From: a virus
IMG/VR virus record: IMGVR_UViG_3300044591_001731
Location: 1-28,668 of that record
Direction: 5' to 3' (one strand)
DNA length: 28,668 bases
Notes under the pieces: generated by a model
The model's database searches: none
The model's input: the letters and a program-made list of their open reading frames with translations, nothing else
What the model was told of the DNA's origin: nothing
Shown: positions 15,200 to 23,538 of the stretch, one piece after another
Layout: every line of letters begins with the position of its first letter
Position numbering within the stretch: position 1 is the first letter of the stretch
Made by a program: the position numbers and the translations under genes

Positions 15200-15663
15200 A
15201 AGTGCCTGACAATTCTGGTGAAAATTCTGCTGAAGTTGCCAATAATAACAAATTTATGACCATCGAAGAACAACTCGTTAAGGCATCCGCTGAAATCTCT
15301 GCTGTCGTTACTGAACGCGACGAGATTCGTGTTGCTATGGAAGCATTGGTAGCAAAAGAGCAAACTGAATTAAAAGAGCTTTCTGCTAAGGTCGGTGAAC
15401 TATCTGGTGCTTTGGAAAAAGTAACCGCTGAGAACGCTGAATTGCTGAACAAGATTGCTGAACTCCAAAAGAATCAAATCAGTGCTTCCGCTGAAGCCGC
15501 TAAGATTGCTTCTTCGGTTGGAGTAGACCCTGTTGAAATCAGCCCTGCCGATGCTCCTAAGAAAGCAGTGAGTCACTTAGAGGCATTTCTCTCTATGCCC
15601 GCTGGTGCTGAACGCAGTGCTTACTACGCTAAATATAAGAACGAAATCGTTCGTGGTTTATAA
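15196..15663 (+). CDS. Scaffolding protein
   Basis: This 155-residue protein is dominated by a long coiled coil (about 25-100, rich in Glu, Ala, Leu and Lys), followed by a C-terminal part ending KYKNEIVRGL that probably binds the capsid protein. It starts on the ATGA overlap with the protease gene. An internal ATG at 15256 (MTIEEQLVKAS) has the context AATTTATG and could be an alternative start, since the first 20 residues look disordered. Position between protease and major capsid supports a scaffold. Confidence 0.82.
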   Translation: MKVPDNSGENSAEVANNNKFMTIEEQLVKASAEISAVVTERDEIRVAMEALVAKEQTELKELSAKVGELSGALEKVTAENAELLNKIAELQKNQISASAEAAKIASSVGVDPVEISPADAPKKAVSHLEAFLSMPAGAERSAYYAKYKNEIVRGL

Positions 15664-15710
15664 TCTATAAATTTCTTAACTTTTCTCTAACCCCTAATTA
15701 CTAACTATCT

Positions 15711-16580
15711 ATGGCTAATAATATCGTTTCTGCTCCAGCTGTCCTTGCTGAAGCAGTTATTTCAAATATGAAGGGCAAACTCCCTGCCCTCAACGCTTTC
15801 TCGAGCAACTTCACTGCTGTTTCGAGCGGAGCTGGTAAAACTATCCAAGTGCCCTTAGTCGGAACTTCTGTTGCCGCTGAATTCGGTGCTTCTGGATATC
15901 TCGCTGAGTCCAACGCTACTCTCACAAAGACTGACGTTACTCTCAAGCACTTCATCTCAACGCATCGCTTCCGTCCTATTGACGTGAAGGAATACGGAGT
16001 GCAATTCCTCGTGAATTCTTTCGGTCCTTCCGCTGCTGACGCTATCGCTGCTAAGTGCCTTTCTGAAATCGGTGCTTTAATCACAAATGCTAACTTCACC
16101 TCGAACGTTAACACCGGTGCTGATGTAACCTATGCTGAATTGGTAACTGCTAAGGGCGTGCTCGACGCTGCTAAAGCTGGTTCTCGTCGTGCTTTCATCT
16201 TGAACGCTGACTACACTAACGACCTCTTGGCTGATAGCCAAATCATCGGTGCTGCTGGTCTCGGTGCACAAGTTATCCAAAGCGGTTCTATCGGTCAAAT
16301 CGCAGGTGCTTCTGTTTATCAATTCACCGACCTCCCAACGAATAGCGAAAACCTCGCTGGCTTTGCTTGTGGTGCTGACGCTCTGGCTGTTGCTTCTGGT
16401 CTTCCTATGACCGAAATCGCTGGTGCTGAAGTTAGCCAAGCAACCGACCCTGAGTCTGGCATCACCATCCAAGTTGTGATGTTCCAAGAGCAAGGCGGAT
16501 GGACGAATATCACTGCTGAAGTGCTCTTCGGTGCTGCTGTTGGTCGCTCGACTTCTCTGCATCGCCTCAAGACTGCCTAA
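15711..16580 (+). CDS. Major capsid protein
   Basis: This 289-residue protein is rich in Ala, Gly and Ser, with the layout expected of a compact HK97-fold capsid protein: a helical N-terminus, then TIQVPLVGTSVAAEFG and LKHFISTHRFRPIDVKEY. It has a 47-base non-coding leader, the longest in the head module, ending TTACTAACTATCTATG, and an intrinsic terminator just after it (16602-16629). Both are typical for the most highly expressed virion gene. It lies directly after the scaffold. Confidence 0.88.
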   Translation: MANNIVSAPAVLAEAVISNMKGKLPALNAFSSNFTAVSSGAGKTIQVPLVGTSVAAEFGASGYLAESNATLTKTDVTLKHFISTHRFRPIDVKEYGVQFLVNSFGPSAADAIAAKCLSEIGALITNANFTSNVNTGADVTYAELVTAKGVLDAAKAGSRRAFILNADYTNDLLADSQIIGAAGLGAQVIQSGSIGQIAGASVYQFTDLPTNSENLAGFACGADALAVASGLPMTEIAGAEVSQATDPESGITIQVVMFQEQGGWTNITAEVLFGAAVGRSTSLHRLKTA

Positions 16581-16601
16581 TCAGTCTGAGATTGCAAAAC
16601 G

Positions 16602-16629
16602 ACCTCATCCGAAAGGGTGGGGTTTTTTT
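16602..16629 (+). terminator. Intrinsic terminator after the major capsid gene
   Basis: A nine-pair stem (16602-16610 with 16615-16623, two G-T pairs) closes a GAAA tetraloop and runs into seven T (16623-16629). It is the clearest terminator in the window. Since tail genes follow on the same strand, it probably acts as a partial stop that raises capsid mRNA over tail mRNA. Confidence 0.85.
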
Positions 16630-16666
16630 GTGCCTGCTTAAAACTGTTTCCAGATTCGGCAAGATT

Positions 16667-17044
16667 ATGGCTCTGTATCCTGACTTTCTCGATGACGCTA
16701 AGGAAATGCTTGCTGACTTCGGAGTGGCTGGATCGTCGAACTCTGGAGCGATAACCTTTCTGTGCCTTATCTCTGACCCGATGCAAACGCAGGTGCTCGA
16801 GGCAGGTGGGTATTGTGACCGCACGCAATTCAGTGTTAAGGTAGCAACGGCAACAGCCTCTTGGACGGCTTCAGATGGTCGCGTAGGGGCTTCTACGGGG
16901 CTTCTGGTATCAGGTGCTCCGCATTCGTCGCTTGGATTTGGAAAGAAGATTGTGGCTGGAGGAAAGACTGTCAGGGTAAATTCAGTTACCTATAAGCCCG
17001 GTAGTGCTTGGATAACGCTGGTGGTGATTGACGACAATCAGTAA
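16667..17044 (+). CDS. Putative head-tail joining protein
   Basis: This is a 125-residue protein. A longer frame from a TTG at 16592 would translate through the terminator, so I chose ATG 16667 (MALYPDFLDDAKEMLADFG). After a helical start it is beta-rich (residues 28-125), ending SVTYKPGSAWITLVVIDDNQ. This helix-then-beta-barrel plan and the place right after the capsid gene fit head completion/stopper proteins of the lambda FII or SPP1 gp16 type. The stop overlaps the next start by one base (TAATG). Confidence 0.7.
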   Translation: MALYPDFLDDAKEMLADFGVAGSSNSGAITFLCLISDPMQTQVLEAGGYCDRTQFSVKVATATASWTASDGRVGASTGLLVSGAPHSSLGFGKKIVAGGKTVRVNSVTYKPGSAWITLVVIDDNQ

Positions 17045-17997
17045 TGGAAGTTAAAACTAAAATAACGCCTAAGACTCGTGATGAATTCATGCAGGCGATA
17101 ACTGAATTTGCTCAAAATGTAGGAAAGGATTTGCACGACGTAATGATTCAGCAGGCTGGTCTGGCTTGTTTTGATGCCATGCGATTCACTCCTCCTTTGC
17201 CGAAGGGTGGAAAAGATGGATTGAGCAAAAAGGCTGAAAAGACAGGTGAGGGTGCAGTTGAACGCGACATCGGGACGATTGCTGTGGCTATCGACGACCG
17301 CAAGGCATCGAAATTTATGTTCTTTCGAGCTGTGTGCAACACGCTCTACGCTGGCGACCGAGGACAATTCACGAGCCTAATGAAGAAGTATGCAGGCAAG
17401 GCTGAGATGTCTAATAATATCTTCTATAAAATCGCTGCGGACTCTGACCAAGATAGAGCATTCAGTAAGGCTAAGAATTTATTCGCAAAATACGTTCCTC
17501 GGCACAGTGACTACGGAACTGACCACATCGTGCAGGACATCGACGCTATTCACGAACGCATCCTGAAAACAAAGAACGGACGCATTGTGCGGAACGGTGG
17601 ACCGGGCTTTAATTGGCTGAACAAATACCTCGTGCAATCAAAGGCGAATTTACAGGCTTACATAAAAAAGAAACAAGCTGATGTCGGTAAATTAAAGGCT
17701 GGATGGGCTGGTGCGATGAAAGGATTGCCACCTATGAAGGGTAAACAAATTAAACGCTTCGGTGGAAAAGTGCCAACTTGGATTAGTCGTCATGGAGTGA
17801 CACAAGGATACACAGTTGCCTCCATGAGCAATTATTCTAATTTATCAATCAAGGTGGGCAATTCAATCGGCGACAACGACAACGTAGCAACAGACGCAGA
17901 CGTTCCTAATATTGTTTACGGTAACCGAGTGAAACAAATGCACGCTGAGCTCGAAAAGTATTTCATCAGAAACGCTAAAAAATTTAACAACAAATAA
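17044..17997 (+). CDS. Neck/tail-completion-type structural protein
   Basis: This 317-residue basic protein lies in the slot of the HK97 gp10/lambda Z type tail-completion protein, between the joining protein and the tail terminator. It has helical N-terminal and central parts (for example KKKQADVGKLKAGWAGAMKGL near 212-232), a short beta region and a helical C-terminus. The 'K.K...GKLK.GW' element is typical of gp10-like neck proteins. It is longer than usual, so an inserted domain is possible in the middle. Confidence 0.6.
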   Translation: MEVKTKITPKTRDEFMQAITEFAQNVGKDLHDVMIQQAGLACFDAMRFTPPLPKGGKDGLSKKAEKTGEGAVERDIGTIAVAIDDRKASKFMFFRAVCNTLYAGDRGQFTSLMKKYAGKAEMSNNIFYKIAADSDQDRAFSKAKNLFAKYVPRHSDYGTDHIVQDIDAIHERILKTKNGRIVRNGGPGFNWLNKYLVQSKANLQAYIKKKQADVGKLKAGWAGAMKGLPPMKGKQIKRFGGKVPTWISRHGVTQGYTVASMSNYSNLSIKVGNSIGDNDNVATDADVPNIVYGNRVKQMHAELEKYFIRNAKKFNNK

Positions 17998-18011
17998 CTA
18001 ACCAATAACCA

Positions 18012-18443
18012 ATGGGCACTAAATCTATCCGTCATATCGTCGAATCGGTGGTCAAAACCTATTTACAAGCTGAAACAGGACTTGCTGGTGTGAATGTGTA
18101 TTCCGGAGACTCATCGGATGTTATGCAGTTACCGAAGGCAGTAGTGCTTTGCGACTCTGCTAAGACCCCTGCCGACCTCCCAGAAGGGTTAGGTAATTAC
18201 TCGTGCTCGGTTCGAGTGACGCTGTTTTCGTCTGTGGACGACACAACCCTGAGCGATCACCGGGCTCGATGTGCTGCATTGACGGCTCGGATGCAGGATT
18301 TAGCGGAACTTAAGACGGCTTTCAGTGCTTCAGCGGATGCTTTCTGCTACGACGTGAGCCTGATGTCCGAAGATGAGGGTGTAGATGAGCGAAATTGGGC
18401 GACTGTATTCGCGTTTGATATTCTGGCTGTGTTGCCTGCTTAA
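18012..18443 (+). CDS. Tail terminator-like protein
   Basis: This 143-residue protein has a long N-terminal helix, then AGVNVYSGDSSD, KAVVLCDSA, ADLPEGLGNYSCSVRVTLFS and a helix with DHRARCAALTARMQDL. This alpha/beta layout is that of gpU/tail terminator proteins, which cap the tail tube and join it to the head. It is directly before the tail tube gene, as expected. The leader AACTAACCAATAACCAATG lacks a Shine-Dalgarno sequence. Confidence 0.68.
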   Translation: MGTKSIRHIVESVVKTYLQAETGLAGVNVYSGDSSDVMQLPKAVVLCDSAKTPADLPEGLGNYSCSVRVTLFSSVDDTTLSDHRARCAALTARMQDLAELKTAFSASADAFCYDVSLMSEDEGVDERNWATVFAFDILAVLPA

Positions 18444-18468
18444 GAAGTTGCCATAACTAACAATTTAT

Positions 18469-18849
18469 ATGGCATCGATTCTAAAAGGAACAACCTGTCT
18501 TTTCGGCGTTAGTGGAGCTGTAACGAATCTGTTCGTGCAGTCATACAGCCTGTCATCGAATTTCAACGAAGAAGCGACTGTCGCTGACGAGAACGGATTG
18601 ACGAAGACTTGGCGAGCAGATGACCGCAAGTCGGAATTGACTGTTGAGGGAATCGTGAAGGTCGGAACGATGCCTGCGTTGGGTGATGCTATTACATTCA
18701 GCCTTAATGCTAACACCGCTTATCCTTCTGGCAGTGCTTCTTCTTCATTCGCTGGCTGGATTACAAAGATTGACGAAAAAGGTGGAAACAAAGAATTCGT
18801 CAAGGTGAGCATCACTGCTGTCGATTTCGAAGGCGTCTCGAACGCTTAA
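18469..18849 (+). CDS. Major tail tube protein (putative)
   Basis: This 126-residue, Ser/Thr/Ala-rich and almost wholly beta protein starts MASILKGTTCLFG. A small beta-barrel of this size placed after a tail terminator and before a chaperone-like gene and a tape measure is the expected tail tube. The leader is CATAACTAACAATTTATATG. There is no detectable sequence signature, so this rests on composition and order. Confidence 0.65.
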   Translation: MASILKGTTCLFGVSGAVTNLFVQSYSLSSNFNEEATVADENGLTKTWRADDRKSELTVEGIVKVGTMPALGDAITFSLNANTAYPSGSASSSFAGWITKIDEKGGNKEFVKVSITAVDFEGVSNA

Positions 18850-18859
18850 GGATTAGACT

Positions 18860-18879
18860 TAACTAAGTTGATTTAGTTA
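18860..18879 (+). other. Hairpin after the tail tube gene
   Basis: TAACTAA (18860-18866) pairs perfectly with TTAGTTA (18873-18879) around GTTGAT, followed by GTTTTGTGTTT. The stem is all A-T rich, so it would be weak as a terminator. It may be a weak stop or an mRNA end that protects the tube transcript. Confidence 0.45.
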
Positions 18880-18901
18880 GTTTTGTGTTTAAGGTAGGTC
18901 G

Positions 18902-19465
18902 GTGGATAACCGCTTCCTGAACGCATTCACAGAACCGTCCCGAGTGAAAATTCTGGGACGTTTTTTGTATCCGTTTTGTTTGAAGCACAGAGTGCGACTT
19001 GAGGCTATTGAATCGCCGTTGCTGAAGTCAGGTCAGGAAGTGCAAGCCTTGGACTTGTTAGTGGCGATTAAGATTTGTGCAGAGGAGGACATCAGCGAAA
19101 TTAGCCTAATGGATTCTTGGCGATTAGCAAAACTCAGGAGCGACAAGGATTATTTCATCAGGACTCTCAGGGAATTCGAGCAATATGTTTTCATTAAGAA
19201 TTGGCCGAAATTCTGGGAGAAAACGAAGGAAGGCAGGAGCGATGTCGGAGTGCCTTGGATTCTGACTGTCGTGACGAATTTATTGCAGGCTGGAATATCT
19301 GAGGAACGAGCTTGGGAGATGCCTGAGTGCCAAGCGATTTGGTTGAGCACAGCGATGATGGTCTCGAAGGGCGTTGATGTGCAGGTGCTATCGACTGAGG
19401 AGGAGGACTTGATGCGGGAGATTAAGGAGACGGAGGGTAAAGACAAAAAAACAGAATCCGCGTAG
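18902..19465 (+). CDS. Tail assembly chaperone-like protein
   Basis: This 187-residue protein starts with GTG (frame with DNRFLNAF). It is helical, with a characteristic ILGRFLYPFCLKHRVRLEAI segment (about 18-37) that I associate with 'LG..L.P...gH...LeaigSP' proteins in this position of phage tail modules. It sits between the tail tube and tape measure, where tail chaperones are encoded. The C-terminus is acidic then Lys-rich (EEEDLMREIKETEGKDKKTESA) and ends with a seven-A run (19445-19451). A terminator-like hairpin lies within its first 60 bases. Confidence 0.65.
   Translation: MDNRFLNAFTEPSRVKILGRFLYPFCLKHRVRLEAIESPLLKSGQEVQALDLLVAIKICAEEDISEISLMDSWRLAKLRSDKDYFIRTLREFEQYVFIKNWPKFWEKTKEGRSDVGVPWILTVVTNLLQAGISEERAWEMPECQAIWLSTAMMVSKGVDVQVLSTEEEDLMREIKETEGKDKKTESA
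18936..18966 (+). other. Terminator-like hairpin inside the chaperone-like gene
   Basis: CGTCCC (18936-18941) pairs with GGGACG (18955-18960) around a 13-base loop, followed by six T (18961-18966). It lies in coding sequence, so translation would usually melt it. It may act when translation is slow (attenuator-like), or it is a chance structure. Confidence 0.5.
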
Positions 19466-19484
19466 TTGCCGTTTTTTCATAGAT

Positions 19485-20606
19485 ATGGCACGAAAACTTG
19501 AATTCGAAATCAGCGGTAAGTCTAACGTTGATCCAGCGGTGAACAAAGCCAAGGCGAGCATTGACTCATTGGGTCAGCGAATCTCGAAGGCTATGGATTT
19601 CAAAGGGGCATTGACCTCTGCTTTTCTCGGTGCGTTTGGTGCTGCGACGCTTTTGAACAAAACTGTTTCGTTAGTAACTGACGGATTGCGAGACTTAGCG
19701 AAGGTCGCTGATGAGCAACAAAAGGCAGGAATTGGAGCAGAGGAATACCAGAAACTCGCTTTCGCAGCTCAAGACGCTGGAGTGTCGTTAGGAACGCTCA
19801 CAAAGGGCATCAGAGAAATTAAGAAGTTTATGCGAGAAGCAGGCGACGATGCCGACAAAATGCGAATTCTGACTGATGGTCTCGGATTAAGTGCTGAAAA
19901 TGTGCGAGCAGGCAACGTATCCGCGAGCGATGCTTTCATGGCGTTGTCGGCTGTGCTGAAGAACTACGAATCGGACGTGGATAAAGCGACGATTATGAAT
20001 GCTATCTTTTCGGATAAGATTTCGAGCGAAATGATTCCTGCTCTTGAGGCTCTGAATGACCCGAAATTGACTGACGGATTGGTCACTGCAACGAAGGAAC
20101 AACTTAAACTAATCGACCAAAGCGATAGAGCGTGGTCAAAACTCTGGGCGAATATAAAGACGCAGGGTGCTCTGGCTTTAGCGTCTGTAACTGCTGGCTA
20201 TCAGAAATACCTCGGTGCGTTAGAGTATTATGCACAAACAGGAAGCCTACAAGGATTCGCTCCTATGGAAAGTCAGCGTAAGGATTTCGAGCAGTGGTAT
20301 GCTAAGCAAATGAATCCTCCTGTTGCGGAAACAAAGACGAAAACGAATGAACAAGCGAAGGCAAATCTTGATGTCTTTAAAAAGCAAAACGACTTATCTG
20401 CGGAGAAGAAGAATACATTTAGCCCCGACCAAGGTCCGACCGGCGGTGTTATCGGTGTAGGCAATAACGCTCAAACGCTACTGATGGCTGAGCAAGTGGA
20501 CTTACTTAAACGCATCGCTGAGGCTGTTAGTCGTGGTTCTTCGGTTGTTACGACGGATTTTACAAAGCCTGAATTTATTCCGCATTCTCAACTTAAATTT
20601 AAGTAA
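19485..20606 (+). CDS. Tail tape measure protein, short
   Basis: This 373-residue protein starts MARKLEFEISGKSNVDPAVNKA, a usual opening of tape measures ('f.i.gk..vd.a...a...i..lg'). It has a hydrophobic Ala/Gly-rich segment (about 40-60, LTSAFLGAFGAATLL) and long helical stretches. Its length is small for a tape measure; at about 1.5 angstrom per residue it predicts a tail near 55 nm. The next genes encode distal tail proteins. It begins 19 bases after the chaperone-like gene. Confidence 0.78.
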   Translation: MARKLEFEISGKSNVDPAVNKAKASIDSLGQRISKAMDFKGALTSAFLGAFGAATLLNKTVSLVTDGLRDLAKVADEQQKAGIGAEEYQKLAFAAQDAGVSLGTLTKGIREIKKFMREAGDDADKMRILTDGLGLSAENVRAGNVSASDAFMALSAVLKNYESDVDKATIMNAIFSDKISSEMIPALEALNDPKLTDGLVTATKEQLKLIDQSDRAWSKLWANIKTQGALALASVTAGYQKYLGALEYYAQTGSLQGFAPMESQRKDFEQWYAKQMNPPVAETKTKTNEQAKANLDVFKKQNDLSAEKKNTFSPDQGPTGGVIGVGNNAQTLLMAEQVDLLKRIAEAVSRGSSVVTTDFTKPEFIPHSQLKFK

Positions 20607-20635
20607 AATAATAATTAACTAATAACCTATAACTT

Positions 20636-21514
20636 ATGGCACTCGTCGAAAAAGGAGATTTACTCAACACAGGACTCGGTGTTCTGCAACACGGTTGGAC
20701 TGTCGAGAATGACGGCTACGGATTGCTCACATGTCGAGCAGAATACATCAAGGACTCAGCTGTAACTTACCCCATTCCAGCGTCTGCCATTAGGAATGTC
20801 GCTTTTTCTGGAGATACCAGACTCAGCGGTCATAAATTCAGCGTCCAAAGAATCTCGCTGCGAAGATTGAAAATAACAGTTGATTATGTCGGGATTGATT
20901 CATCCCAGCCTTACGCGATTGAGGGATTTACTCGCCCGAATGTGACAGGTAATAACGGATTAAGCACAGAGAAAATCGAAACGCATCCTAACTTCTTCAC
21001 TAATTCAGTCGGCATCGCTGGACCCGGTCCTTACACAGAATCTGACAAAGGACCTATTGTCGTGCGTAAGAAAGACGAATGGGTGACTGATTCTAACGGG
21101 ACTATCAATATGAACGGAAAGTCATTCCTCGGCTACAACGGTGCTTGTTTTGAACGAGCAGACGGCGGTCGTTTTATCGGTTTCGTCGATAAGGCTTATC
21201 CTAAATTCTATGGCAAATCTTCTTACCTCGCACCGACTACTGTTTGGTCTGGTGTGGTTTATACCGATTCCTCAAGCGATGTTAATTTGTTTGCTTCGTT
21301 AGTCGGAAAGGCGAGCAATAATAACAGTTTAGGCACAGGGATTAGTTATGATTTCTTGCCGTCGAATTACGGCGGACCTACTTGGACAAGTGCAAGTGGA
21401 GATCCACAGCTCTTGCTTTCAAAAGCAGACGGAGAGGAATTCGGACCTATTTATAAAATCTCCTATGAGATTCGTTATTCAAAGGAAGGCTTCCCGCTTT
21501 CTGTTTACGGTTGA
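20636..21514 (+). CDS. Distal tail/baseplate structural protein (putative)
   Basis: This 292-residue protein is beta-rich with many Gly, Ser, Asn and aromatic residues. It starts MALVEKGDLLNTGLGVLQHGW and has no enzyme motif. It follows the tape measure after a TAACTAATAACC leader, where distal tail proteins are encoded. The two following genes (21526, 22115) share its composition, and together they probably form the tail tip. I do not recognise the family. Confidence 0.65.
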   Translation: MALVEKGDLLNTGLGVLQHGWTVENDGYGLLTCRAEYIKDSAVTYPIPASAIRNVAFSGDTRLSGHKFSVQRISLRRLKITVDYVGIDSSQPYAIEGFTRPNVTGNNGLSTEKIETHPNFFTNSVGIAGPGPYTESDKGPIVVRKKDEWVTDSNGTINMNGKSFLGYNGACFERADGGRFIGFVDKAYPKFYGKSSYLAPTTVWSGVVYTDSSSDVNLFASLVGKASNNNSLGTGISYDFLPSNYGGPTWTSASGDPQLLLSKADGEEFGPIYKISYEIRYSKEGFPLSVYG

Positions 21515-21525
21515 GATTATAACCA

Positions 21526-22095
21526 ATGAACACGCAACCAGGAACAGGATACAACTTTACTAATCTCGGTGGTGCATCGAGCTTAGAAATCACATCGACA
21601 TTCCAGAATCTTGCTGGAGCGATAATGGTGAACGCAAAAAAGACAGGTGATAGCGATAGTTACCCATTTAAGATTTCGGTTGGATATGTTTATAAGCCAG
21701 ACGGAACAATCGACCCTGTCACTCCATATCAATTCAGTCTATCACCCGGGCATATTTCTAATCGTGTTCCTGATAATATAATGAATAGCATCCCGAAGGC
21801 TACAGGTGGTGAATACGGCGTTTGGGTGAATGTGAGTATCGATGGCAGCAATAACTATCCTACGCCAGATAACAACGGCTGTTTGTGGGGTGTTTATCCG
21901 AAGACATATTCAAGTTATGTTCCTGATAACACTAACACAACAGGGTATATTTTAATCGGGACAGTTAATATCACAGGCACTCCGCCTGCTTCTGTTTTCA
22001 CAATCAATCAGATGGTGAAGTCGTCGCAAATGACTGAACGCATCAAGTTTAGCAACGAGGCTTCTGGGGTGCGGTATTATTTTAACCGGGTTTAA
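21526..22095 (+). CDS. Tail tip-associated structural protein (putative)
   Basis: This 189-residue protein is rich in Asn, Gly, Ser, Thr and Tyr and predicted to be all beta (for example YPFKISVGYVYKPDGTI and YILIGTVNITGTPP). It starts 11 bases after the previous stop. Likely a virion surface or tail tip component given composition and location; not recognised as a known family. Confidence 0.62.
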   Translation: MNTQPGTGYNFTNLGGASSLEITSTFQNLAGAIMVNAKKTGDSDSYPFKISVGYVYKPDGTIDPVTPYQFSLSPGHISNRVPDNIMNSIPKATGGEYGVWVNVSIDGSNNYPTPDNNGCLWGVYPKTYSSYVPDNTNTTGYILIGTVNITGTPPASVFTINQMVKSSQMTERIKFSNEASGVRYYFNRV

Positions 22096-22114
22096 CTAAC
22101 AGGGTTTAATTTCG

Positions 22115-23116
22115 ATGCCTGATTCGATTCCTGAGAGCAGTCAGTTTGAACGCATGCCGCATTGTTTTGCTTGTTGGGGTAGGGCTGGGGATTGGTGGAT
22201 GGTGGATATAACTGAAGGAGCACCAGACGATTTCTATGAAAGATATGTCGTGGAATATCATCCGGGTTATAATAATTTCTATAAGGTGGATTTAATTAGT
22301 CAGCCTTATTACCCTCAATATAATTCTGAATTTTATTCACCTACTTATCCTTTGCCGGATGTTCCGAGTGACCTTGGAGACTATGGGCAAGAAGGTGGAT
22401 TATTTGGTGTCACAACCGGACCTTGGATTGTAAAATCTTATTCTTCAGACCCAGATTCTATTAAAACTTACGACGCTCGATTGGCTTCTGGTAAAATTTA
22501 CACCGACGCCGATGGTAACTACACAGGTGTTGATTTCAGTTTATGCGAGAATCTAAATAAAGTGAACCTGTGCCGAGGACCGCAACAAGCGACAGCGAAG
22601 TTTATCATCCAGAATCCTCAAGGTGAAACTCCTTCTGGAATAGAGGGAAATATTTGGTATGAATATGAGGACGGATTTATTTCAACAAGCAGCGAAGAAT
22701 TAGGTCACGGACTTATTTATTATTATTTTGTTAATGAAGCATACACAGGATTCAATGTTTATAATTTAACAGACGACACATCAGTTTATCCATTAGGTTG
22801 GTCTGCTCCATTGGGTTCTGCTTCATTTGTAGATTGCCACACAGCTGAATTTCCAAAGTCGCATTTAACTTATTCAATAAATGGTTGTGATTTTAACCCG
22901 ACTTTTACTTACTCAAAAACAGTTAATCACGGGCACGATTTAGTTAATCTTGTGCATACAGATTATATTTGCCCAACGGACAACTTTCCCGGATATGCTC
23001 CCGGCATTTACTATCCTGACGGTGGCGGTTACGGCGGTTTCGCAAATCGTTTTTGCTACGACCGCATCACGAACTTCGGTTTCGATATAACCCTTGCTGA
23101 CCAATTCAAGGTCTGA
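22115..23116 (+). CDS. Aromatic-rich tail structural protein (putative)
   Basis: This 333-residue protein is unusually rich in Tyr, Phe, Gly and Asp, with several Cys (HCFACW, LCENLNKVNLC, DYICPTDNF). The starting region FERMPHCFACWGRAGDWWMVDIT is aromatic. It is probably a beta-rich tail tip protein, but it matches no family I know. The gene start is ATG 22115 after GGGTTTAATTTCG. A C-rich 64-base spacer follows it. Confidence 0.6.
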   Translation: MPDSIPESSQFERMPHCFACWGRAGDWWMVDITEGAPDDFYERYVVEYHPGYNNFYKVDLISQPYYPQYNSEFYSPTYPLPDVPSDLGDYGQEGGLFGVTTGPWIVKSYSSDPDSIKTYDARLASGKIYTDADGNYTGVDFSLCENLNKVNLCRGPQQATAKFIIQNPQGETPSGIEGNIWYEYEDGFISTSSEELGHGLIYYYFVNEAYTGFNVYNLTDDTSVYPLGWSAPLGSASFVDCHTAEFPKSHLTYSINGCDFNPTFTYSKTVNHGHDLVNLVHTDYICPTDNFPGYAPGIYYPDGGGYGGFANRFCYDRITNFGFDITLADQFKV

Positions 23117-23180
23117 CCACAAAACCACCCCCACACCCCACCAAACACCCACCCTACCTCTTGCCAATTTCGCCAATTCT

Positions 23181-23501
23181 ATGACCTGCACTCCTACCCA
23201 ACGCACAGCTTCTTTCAAACGCGGTAGCACATTTGCTGGCGGAGCAACTTACACGCCTCCTGCTGGCGGTCCAGCGAATCTCAACAGTGTCACTATTGAG
23301 TCGGATGTCATCGATTCCGCAGGGAATACTTACAGCCTCAGCGTCGTTAAAACAGGCAACCTAACCTTCAACCTGTCCTATCAAGACACTACAGGCTGGG
23401 CATTAGGTCAGGCTAAATGGGACATTAAATTCATCAATGCTGGTGTTGTGTTCTACTCTGACACAATGCGACTTAATATCAGCGAGCAGGTTACCGCCTA
23501 A
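23181..23501 (+). CDS. Small beta-sandwich virion protein (putative)
   Basis: This is a 106-residue protein. A TTG at 23094 would extend it upstream through the end of the preceding gene and a C-rich spacer; ATG 23181 (MTCTPTQRTASFKRG) is preferred. Residues 25-100 read as a beta-sandwich: NLNSVTIESDVIDSAGN, YSLSVVK, LTFNLSYQDTTGWALG, AKWDIKFINAGVVFYSD. It resembles the small accessory beta domain proteins found just before tail fibres (BppU-like N-terminal layout). It may link the fibre to the tail tip. Confidence 0.68.
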   Translation: MTCTPTQRTASFKRGSTFAGGATYTPPAGGPANLNSVTIESDVIDSAGNTYSLSVVKTGNLTFNLSYQDTTGWALGQAKWDIKFINAGVVFYSDTMRLNISEQVTA

Positions 23502-23538
23502 CAATTAACCGAGTAACAAGACGCACCAATAATTATTT

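Noticed and set aside
16592-16666. Upstream TTG extension of the head-tail joining gene
   Set aside because: It would translate through the intrinsic terminator, and the ATG at 16667 gives a normal start.
23094-23180. Upstream extension of the small beta-sandwich gene
   Set aside because: It overlaps the end of the previous gene and a C-rich spacer; ATG 23181 is a better start.
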